From assembly GCA_018896985.1 (NCBI GenBank), contig JAHILQ010000123.1, positions 1 to 5,860 of the forward strand: a DNA stretch of 5,860 nt, given 5' to 3'. Of this stretch, positions 1 through 5,700 are shown piece by piece. The DNA comes from Nitrospinota bacterium (GTDB lineage: Bacteria; Nitrospirota; Thermodesulfovibrionia; Thermodesulfovibrionales; UBA1546). Below the pieces are notes generated by a model. That model had not been told where the DNA came from, made no database searches, and saw only the letters and a list, made by a program, of their open reading frames with translations. The position numbers and the translations under genes were made by a program. Position 1 is the first letter of the stretch; each line of letters opens with the position of its first letter.

Positions 1-268
1 GCAAATTACAAACACTTCAAAAATATTCATAACCTTAATATTCTCAGATTCGAGCCGTAAGGCGGTTGGTTTTTTCGCAGCGTGAGCAGAGAGTCGCAAC
101 TCCTTCGCTTTTGCACTAACGCACTATGGACTTTTGCTGCCTGAAAGGTTTCATTTAGGGAAAAAATAACTCTGAACAGCAAAATTAAAGACCCTCGAAC
201 TATTTCTCGGATGATTGTCATATTTTCAGAATTTGTCATAAAAGTGGACACCACAAATTGGAGGTGGC
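1..268. other. Left-edge region with no supportable gene
   Basis: I see no convincing gene here. The longest minus-strand open frame (27-272) starts at an ATGA overlap with the stop of the 515-residue gene, but its translation has no family resemblance and no well-spaced Shine-Dalgarno site. The stretch contains one arm of a 23-nt imperfect inverted repeat (75-97) and a doubled TTGTCAT word (215-221 and 233-239) followed by AAAAGTGGACACC. Those spaced repeats near a TGTCCAC-type end are reminiscent of the ends of some insertion sequences, but no transposase is present. It is probably decayed intergenic DNA. Confidence 0.5.
75..97 (+). repeat. Arm 1 of 23-nt inverted repeat flanking the 515-residue gene
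   Basis: The 23 nt beginning TCGCAGCGTGAGC match the reverse complement of 1977-1999 at 20 of 23 positions by eye. The two arms point toward each other and lie on either side of the 269-1816 gene, about 1.9 kb apart. The match does not clearly extend past the 23 nt. It could be a dispersed genomic repeat seen twice, or the relic ends of a mobile unit; no target-site duplication was found. Confidence 0.5.
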
Positions 269-1816
269 TCATCTTTTCTTTCTGTTCCTTCTTCGGCTTT
301 CCTTTGACATTCTGCGCTTATCCTTTCTTTTCCGAAAAGACTGTTCTAATATTTTATCTTCAAATTTATTGTGACTATGATTATTTTTATTCTCAACTTG
401 TGATGATTCACCGCTTTTGGGCAAGGGGAATTCATACTCTGTGCCTCGGAACTCTTTTACTTTATCGTCCAATAAAAGAGCAAATTCTTGTCTTATTCGA
501 TTAGCCTCCTTCAAGGCAGCATCTGACCACCCGGTAGTATCTAAATATAGCAGATCTTTAGAACCGCTCCCTGTACCTTTTGGTTCGCTTGCTATTCCAA
601 CAATAATATTTAACTCTGGATGTTTGGCTTTAAAAGATTTGCAATATGCACTAAGCAATCCAGTCCGCTTCTTTCTATGCTCTTTATATGACGCCATGTC
701 GATATCCGCTGGCTTAGGATACAAAAGTAAAACATATCCGACATCTTGAAATTGTGGCGAAAACATTACTCGCACTTTCCTTTTATGCGGTGGCGTACTC
801 TCGATTTTTTCCATGAAAGCTTTTGATAGAATTCTTCTGCTAAATCTATTTTCTCGAGCCATGATTCTCAAAGCCATGGCATTGTCATCCAACTGATCAC
901 CCGATGAGAATTCCATCGTCCCCTTGATCATATGCACAGCAAATTGTTCAATAAGCCAATCCCAGAAATAACTTGCCTCATTTTCTTTTTTCCCGTTAAT
1001 ATATTGTGGTAGCTGACGGAAGTGATCCCAAAGGCCTTCAGTGATTACCTCTATCACTCCTTGTTCTATTGGAAAGTCGTGTTCATCATTTGGATTAAGT
1101 TTGCTTAAGTAATAGGCAAGAAGCTCTTCTTCACCGGCTGCCATACCCAATTGACCAGACGTAATGAATTTTTCTTTTCGTAACAAGTATTCAACGAAGT
1201 CATAGGCTGTATCGCGTTCTCTGAGAATAATATCAAGAGAGATATCATCGAAAATATGGATATAACCTTTTTCTGGATCAATTTGACCTATATGAAATGG
1301 CACCTCTAAATGACGGGAGCCGATAATTTCGGGCTTTAGGATGAGAGTCCCGCGACCACCTACATGTTGATTAAAACGCTTGGTCACATTTAATGCCACT
1401 ACGATTCTGTGGAATTTGGCTTTAACGGGATCAGGTAATCTGAGTGGAAAACGCTCTGTGCACTGTTTATTTAAGAAAATACGATCAGGTCTTTCTCTAA
1501 TCCATTTCTCCGCACCATAGACCTGTCTTGCAGATTCAAGCACAGCTCGTTTAACCCAGCGGCGCCAATCTACTTGCAAATTACCGGAGTTTTTAAAATC
1601 AACATTCTTGTCAGAAAAAATTATGACATGGTCGCCAAAAACCACGAGTAGGTCGCAAAGCTCTTTGCCGCTTCCTTTGCTATTTTTTCTTCCTTCATCG
1701 GTATAGAGATTGGGATAGCTCCAAAGACTCAAAAAAGATCTTTCGCATAGTTTTGCTAAATATCTCTCAGTTTTGGTTGTGCCAGTACTCTTAGAAATTT
1801 CTTCCACTTTAAACAA
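269..1816 (-). CDS. Uncharacterised 515-residue protein, possible PD-(D/E)XK-like N-terminal domain
   Basis: I do not recognise this protein as a named family. The frame is open and reads like a real soluble protein, with no signal peptide or membrane segment. An N-terminal stretch has E17 in a helix (TERYLAKL), then E52, D55 in a hydrophobic strand (CDLLVVF) and a second strand ending IIFSDK (S68-D69-K70), followed by a Trp/Arg-rich helix with Q98. This order resembles a PD-(D/E)XK nuclease core, but the acidic residue expected two before the lysine is serine, so the assignment is weak and activity is uncertain. The middle (about 200-420) is mixed helix and strand without motifs I know. The last 25 residues are strongly Lys/Arg-rich, which suggests nucleic-acid contact. 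The start is unclear: an in-frame TGA at 1829-1831 leaves TTG at 1816 or GTG at 1807, neither with a Shine-Dalgarno site. No partner gene is visible, so a defence or repair role is speculation. Confidence 0.75.
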   Translation of the reverse strand: MFKVEEISKSTGTTKTERYLAKLCERSFLSLWSYPNLYTDEGRKNSKGSGKELCDLLVVFGDHVIIFSDKNVDFKNSGNLQVDWRRWVKRAVLESARQVYGAEKWIRERPDRIFLNKQCTERFPLRLPDPVKAKFHRIVVALNVTKRFNQHVGGRGTLILKPEIIGSRHLEVPFHIGQIDPEKGYIHIFDDISLDIILRERDTAYDFVEYLLRKEKFITSGQLGMAAGEEELLAYYLSKLNPNDEHDFPIEQGVIEVITEGLWDHFRQLPQYINGKKENEASYFWDWLIEQFAVHMIKGTMEFSSGDQLDDNAMALRIMARENRFSRRILSKAFMEKIESTPPHKRKVRVMFSPQFQDVGYVLLLYPKPADIDMASYKEHRKKRTGLLSAYCKSFKAKHPELNIIVGIASEPKGTGSGSKDLLYLDTTGWSDAALKEANRIRQEFALLLDDKVKEFRGTEYEFPLPKSGESSQVENKNNHSHNKFEDKILEQSFRKRKDKRRMSKESRRRNRKKR

Positions 1817-1839
1817 GATTCTAACACATCATCAGAGTT

Positions 1840-1857
1840 CCACGGGCTTGCCCGTGG
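1840..1857. repeat. Perfect 8-bp-stem palindrome (REP-like)
   Basis: CCACGGGC, a 2-nt TT spacer and GCCCGTGG form a perfect inverted repeat just upstream of the minus-strand 515-residue gene. No T-run follows on either strand, so it is not a convincing intrinsic terminator. It looks like a small dispersed palindromic repeat; only one copy is in the window. Confidence 0.6.
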
Positions 1858-1877
1858 GTGAATGATGCCCATATTTT

Positions 1878-1908
1878 CTTATCCCTCCCCCCTCAAAAAA
1901 GGCAAGAC
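1878..1908 (+). repeat. 31-nt dispersed repeat, copy A
   Basis: This 31-nt stretch (CTTATCCCTCCCC, then CTCAAAAAAGGCAAGAC after one variable base) recurs at 2600-2630 with a single C/G difference. Both copies have the same orientation and are intergenic, bracketing the ribbon-helix-helix/YwbE gene pair. The C-run followed by A-run and GG recalls half of the palindromes found inside purL, but that relationship is only suggestive. Confidence 0.85.
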
Positions 1909-2031
1909 TGTGAAGCGGATGTGAGCGGGATAGCGCGGTCGCCTCTTCTCCTCGGCGAACCCGCCTGAGTGCGGGGGCGATTCTCCGCTGACGCTGCGAG
2001 ACGTGCGGAAGGTTCAGAGCAGCAGAACAGT
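1909..2031. other. GC-rich intergenic patch with short inverted repeats
   Basis: This spacer between the 31-nt repeat and the end of the YwbE-family gene is visibly richer in G and C than the flanks. It contains short potential hairpins: TCGCC/GGCGA at 1939-1943 and 1954-1958, and CCCGC/GCGGG at 1960-1964 and 1971-1975. I find no gene, no tRNA and no clear terminator in it. It may be a patchwork of dispersed repeats. Confidence 0.45.
1977..1999 (-). repeat. Arm 2 of 23-nt inverted repeat
   Basis: This is the partner of 75-97, in the opposite orientation, with 3 mismatches over 23 nt. It lies inside the GC-rich patch beyond the 5' end of the 515-residue gene. Confidence 0.5.
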
Positions 2032-2226
2032 TTAAGCAAGTATCTTTTTTACACGGCCTATTTCTCCGCTTTCCAGGCGAACTTTGATTCCATGCGGATG
2101 TGCGGGTGAATTAGTTAAAATATCCCTTACAATTCCTTCGGTGAGTTTCCCTGTCTGCTGGTCTTTTTTCAGCACGATTGAAACACGTAATCCACGTTTT
2201 ATATCTGCGCGTCTGGTCCCATCCAT
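2032..2226 (-). CDS. ywbE: YwbE-family small protein (function unknown)
   Basis: This 64-residue protein matches the small conserved YwbE family (named after Bacillus subtilis YwbE; function not established) along its whole length. Recognisable blocks are the opening basic segment with RADIKRGLRVSIVLKKDQ (residues 6-23), the TGKLTEGIVRDILT block (25-38) and the HPHGIKVRLESGEIGRV block (43-59). The alternating hydrophobic and charged pattern suggests a small beta-rich, KOW/SH3-like fold, which is inference. The start is well supported: ATG at 2224-2226 is preceded by AGGAG with an 8-nt spacer. It lies 60 nt downstream of the ribbon-helix-helix gene on the same strand, so co-transcription is plausible. 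Length is normal for the family and the gene appears intact. Confidence 0.9.
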   Translation of the reverse strand: MDGTRRADIKRGLRVSIVLKKDQQTGKLTEGIVRDILTNSPAHPHGIKVRLESGEIGRVKKILA

Positions 2227-2234
2227 AAAGTGCT

Positions 2235-2239
2235 CTCCT
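2235..2239 (-). promoter_or_regulatory. Shine-Dalgarno site of the YwbE-family gene
   Basis: CTCCT on the plus strand reads AGGAG on the minus strand, 8 nt before the ATG at 2226. It fixes the start codon. Confidence 0.85.
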
Positions 2240-2286
2240 GTGAGTTATTCTTTGGCCGCATAATCTTGCTTAATTTTCCCGTGCCC

Positions 2287-2490
2287 TTATCTTCTTTTTT
2301 TATCTGATGTATCTTTCCGTGCAGTGCAGGTGATGATGAAATTTTCAGGCTCCAGATCAGGGTTTTTCTCAAGCTCCTCAACAAAGATATTGATCGCCTT
2401 TCGCATGAAGGCTGAGAAGTTTATGCCCCTTGGCAATGTGTGGATCCTCTGACGCGTGTCTTCGTCGATTGATACTGTGTGCTTTGCCAT
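2287..2490 (-). CDS. Small ribbon-helix-helix (CopG/Arc-like) DNA-binding protein
   Basis: This 67-residue protein opens MAKHTVSIDEDTRQRI, the usual layout of a ribbon-helix-helix regulator: a short beta strand (residues 3-8) that would contact DNA as a dimer, a first helix (about 9-18), a Pro/Gly turn (LPRGIN, 19-24) and a second helix (SAFMRKAINIFVEEL, 26-40). The tail after about residue 45 is charged and ends in KKRR. ATG at 2488-2490 is preferred over the in-frame GTG at 2494-2496, because AAGGAG sits 5 nt before the ATG and overlaps the GTG. Such proteins are often antitoxins or autorepressors, but no toxin is encoded next to it: the downstream neighbour is a YwbE-family protein, and upstream is only a possible gene tail. 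Target and role are therefore unknown. Confidence 0.8.
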   Translation of the reverse strand: MAKHTVSIDEDTRQRIHTLPRGINFSAFMRKAINIFVEELEKNPDLEPENFIITCTARKDTSDKKRR

Positions 2491-2492
2491 AA

Positions 2493-2600
2493 TCACTCCT
2501 TTTTCAGTGAATGCTGTGAATGTTTAAAGACGGCAGAGGCGTTGATGAGGATGCCGGAGAAATAATCATATTTTTTGAAATCCTCAAATTTTTTCTTATC
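2493..2600 (-). pseudogene. Possible C-terminal remnant of a lost gene
   Basis: A minus-strand frame is open for 35 codons from just after a TAA (2601-2603) to a TGA at 2493-2495, which lies 2 nt before the ribbon-helix-helix ATG. The translation (FEDFKKYDYFSGILINASA in its middle) looks protein-like, and its end overlaps the Shine-Dalgarno region of the next gene as in an operon. It has no start codon and its upstream limit falls in the 31-nt repeat, so it may be the tail of a gene truncated there. It could equally be a chance open frame. Confidence 0.25.
2496..2501 (-). promoter_or_regulatory. Shine-Dalgarno site of the ribbon-helix-helix gene
   Basis: CTCCTT on the plus strand reads AAGGAG on the minus strand, 5 nt before the ATG at 2490. 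This selects the ATG rather than the GTG two codons upstream. Confidence 0.85.
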
Positions 2601-2630
2601 TTATCCCTCCCCGCTCAAAAAAGGCAAGAC
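2600..2630 (+). repeat. 31-nt dispersed repeat, copy B
   Basis: This is the second copy of the 1878-1908 repeat, in the same orientation with one mismatch. Just before it the word CTTAT is doubled (TTTTCTTATCTTATCCC), while copy A has it once, so the insertion or replication edge may lie here. Confidence 0.85.
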
Positions 2631-2642
2631 CGAATGCAATAG

Positions 2643-2682
2643 TGTTCAAAGCGTCAAAGTGTCAGAGCAGCAAAGTCTCAGA
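2643..2682 (+). repeat. Degenerate 8-nt tandem array (five units)
   Basis: Five consecutive octamers read TGTTCAAA, GCGTCAAA, GTGTCAGA, GCAGCAAA and GTCTCAGA, with approximate consensus GNGTCARA. The array lies between copy B of the 31-nt repeat and the purL promoter region and encodes nothing evident. Confidence 0.65.
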
Positions 2683-2686
2683 GTTT

Positions 2687-2709
2687 AAAAAGCAGCCAAA
2701 AAGCTTTTT
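2687..2709. other. Weak AT-rich hairpin upstream of purL
   Basis: AAAAAGC (2687-2693) and GCTTTTT (2703-2709) can pair over a 9-nt loop. The stem is nearly all A-T, so it is a poor terminator. It sits where a purL -35 box would lie and could instead be an AT-rich upstream promoter element. Confidence 0.25.
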
Positions 2710-2715
2710 ATCCCA

Positions 2716-2724
2716 TGTTATAAT
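2716..2724 (+). promoter_or_regulatory. Extended -10 promoter for purL
   Basis: TGTTATAAT is a perfect extended -10 (TGnTATAAT). No good -35 box is seen about 17 nt upstream, as is usual for extended -10 promoters. Transcription would begin near 2730-2732, directly at the purL ATG (2733), and purL has no Shine-Dalgarno site, which fits a leaderless or nearly leaderless message. Confidence 0.45.
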
Positions 2725-2732
2725 TCAATGCT

Positions 2733-5700
2733 ATGGGGTTGCTGCATTTCTACCGGAAACCGGCGCTTTCTGAGACAAAGAAGAAAAACCTTCTTCCGAT
2801 TCTCAGACAGTGCGTTGCATCTGATATTAATGATATAGAGACAGAGCACTGCTTTAATATTGAGGCAAGTGCTCCGCTGACAAATGAAGAACTGGATATC
2901 CTCAGATGGCTACTGGCAGAGACATTCGAGCCGGAGAATTTTTCAGGAGAAAGTTTTTTGAGTAACAACACGACCTTACCCCCCCATCCCCCCCTTGCCA
3001 AAGGGGGGAGCGAAGAGGGGGTGATTCTTGAAGTTGGTCCAAGAATGAATTTCACAACAGCATGGTCAACGAATGCTGTATCTGTATGCCATGCCTGCGG
3101 ATTAAAGAAGATTACGAGAATAGAGAGGTCGAGAAGATACAAATTAGTAATGCGTGATGCGTCAAGCGTCAAGCGTTTAAAGGATATATACTCATCACTC
3201 ATCACTCATCACTCATCACTCTTTTACGACCGCATGACCGAGTGTCCGTATCCTGAAACTCTGGAGACATTTGAGACAGGGATTAAGCCTGAGCCCGCTT
3301 ACTTAGTGCCTCTGATTGAAGAAGGGCATTCAGCATTGAAAAAAATTAACACAGAGATGGGACTTGGGCTTGATGACTGGGACATAGAATATTACTACAA
3401 CCTATTTGTAAAAGACCTTAAACGCAATCCGACAAATGTTGAATGCTTTGACTTGAGCCAGTCAAACAGCGAGCATTCGCGGCACTGGTTTTTCAGGGGA
3501 AAATTAATCATAGACGGAAAAGAGATTCCTGAAAACCTGATGCAGATTATAAAAAAGCCATTAAAAGCAAATCCCAATAACAGCGTGATTGCATTCAAGG
3601 ACAATTCAAGCGGCATTAAGGGATATGATATAAAGACGATTATCCCTGAGAATGTCGGGAGGCATTCAAGATTCAAAGAGGCAAACCTTAAATATCACGT
3701 AATCTTTACGGCAGAGACACATAACTTTCCAAGCGGTGTTGCGCCATTCCCCGGCGCTGAGACTGGAACAGGCGGAAGGATAAGAGATGTGCAGGCAACA
3801 GGAAAAGGCGCCCATGTTATAGCAGGCACAGCAGCATACTGCGTTGGGAATCTCAGAATTCCAGGATATAAACTCCCATGGGAAGATGAATCATTTGAAT
3901 ATCCGAACAACCTGGCATCTCCTTTGCAGATAGAGATTGAGGCAAGCAACGGCGCATCTGATTATGGCAACAAATTCGGCGAGCCTGTTATTCAGGGCTT
4001 TACGCGGGCATTCGGCATGAGGCTTCCTGACGGTGAAAGAAGGGAATGGATTAAGCCGATAATGTTCACTGCTGGAATCGGCCAGATGGATGCAAGGCAT
4101 ATAGAAAAAGGCCAGCCTGAAAAAGGGATGCTCGTTACAAAGATCGGAGGCCCTGCATACAGGATTGGAATGGGAGGAGGCGCTGCCTCAAGCATGATTC
4201 AGGGAGAAAACATTGCAGAGCTTGACTTCAATGCTGTCCAGCGCGGTGATGCAGAGATGGAGCAGAAACTTAACAGGGTGATAAGGGCATGCGTTGAGCT
4301 TGGCAGTGATAATCCGATAATAAGCATCCACGATCAGGGAGCAGGCGGAAACTGCAATGTCGTAAAAGAGATAATCTATCCTTCCGGCGCAAAGATAGAA
4401 ATAAGAAAGATTCAGGTTGGTGATAACACACTCTCTGTTCTTGAGATATGGGGCGCAGAGTATCAGGAGCAGAATGCGCTTCTTATCAAACCTGATAAGG
4501 CAGATATATTTGAGGAGCTTTGCAGGAGGGAAAAAGTTCCATTTTCATTTATAGGACAGATTACAGGTGATGGATACATTGTGCTTCACGATGAAAATGA
4601 CGGAAGCGCGCCTGTAAATCTTGACCTTGAAAAAATCCTCGGTGACATGCCGCAGAAGACATTCAAACTTGAAAGGATTCAACCGAAACTTGAGCCTCTT
4701 AAAATCCCCCCATACCCCCCTTTAGTAAAGGGGGGAGGAGGGGGGATTAATGTCCGTGACGCACTGGACAGAGTCCTGAGGCTTGTGTCAGTCGGCTCAA
4801 AGAGGTTTCTCACAAACAAGGTTGACAGGAGCGTTACAGGACTCATTGCAAGACAGCAGTGCGCAGGGCCTTTGCATCTTACAGTATCTGATGTGGCTGT
4901 AATTGCCCAAAGTCATTTCGGGCTTACAGGGGCAGCGATTTCCATAGGCGAGCAGCCTATTAAGACGCTCATCAATCCATCTGCTACTGCTCGGCTTTCT
5001 GTCGGAGAGGCATTAACGAATATTGTATGGGCAAAGATAAGCAAACTGGAAGATATTAAATGTTCAGGGAACTGGATGTGGGCGGCAAAACTTCCCGGTG
5101 AAGGCGCAAGGCTTTATGATGCGGCAGTTGCATTGCGAGATATAATGCTTGAACTCGGCATTGCAATTGACGGCGGAAAAGACAGCCTTTCAATGGCTGC
5201 AAAGGTAGTCTCAAAGGATAAGATGGAGACTGTGAAATCGCCTGGGACACTCGTAATCTCTGCCTATGCGACATGCCCTGATATAACAAAGGTAATTACG
5301 CCTGATATAAAGAAACCCGGAAAGAGCAGGCTTTTATTTATTGATCTCGGGAACAACAGAAACAGGCTCGGCGGAACTTCACTTGCGCAGGTATATAACC
5401 AGATTGGAGATGAATCGCCTGATGTTGATGATCCGAAATTATTGAAGAGAACATTCAACTCAGTTCAGGAACTCATATCAAAAGACCTGATACTTTCAGG
5501 CCATGACAGGAGCGACGGAGGATTAATCACAACAATCCTTGAGATGGCATTTTCAGGGAATTGCGGAATAGAGATAAACTTCAAGATTCAAGATTCAAGA
5601 TTCAAGATGCAGGATGAAATATTAGCACTCCTCTTCTCCGAAGAGCTTGGGCTTGCGCTGGAATATCTGCCCGAAAAAGAATATGAGGTAATATCACTTC

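Noticed and set aside
27..272. Minus-strand open frame of 81 codons overlapping the stop of the 515-residue gene by ATGA
   Set aside because: The overlap is operon-like, but the product has no family resemblance and no well-spaced Shine-Dalgarno site, and it crosses the 23-nt repeat arm and the possible insertion-sequence end.
211..749. Two plus-strand open frames (211-504 and 417-749)
   Set aside because: They lie mostly opposite the well-supported 515-residue minus-strand gene and translate to low-quality, Ser/Phe/Leu-rich products typical of antisense shadows.
2199..2384. Minus-strand 61-codon frame overlapping both small genes
   Set aside because: It overlaps the ends of the ribbon-helix-helix and YwbE-family genes in another frame; those two have family matches and ribosome binding sites and this one has neither.
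2032..2490. Toxin-antitoxin pair made of the ribbon-helix-helix and YwbE-family genes
   Set aside because: YwbE-family proteins are not known toxins and the 60-nt gap is wider than usual for such pairs; the ribbon-helix-helix protein may be an orphan.
2687..2709. Intrinsic terminator before purL
   Set aside because: The stem is almost entirely A-T, and no plus-strand gene precedes it that would need a terminator.
3191..3221. CRISPR-like array in the CTCATCA repeats
   Set aside because: The units are 7 nt and directly adjacent with no spacers, so this is a simple tandem repeat.
2750..5458. Several minus-strand frames opposite purL (for example 2750-3205 and 3395-3676)
   Set aside because: They are antisense to a strongly conserved plus-strand gene and show no recognisable motifs of their own.
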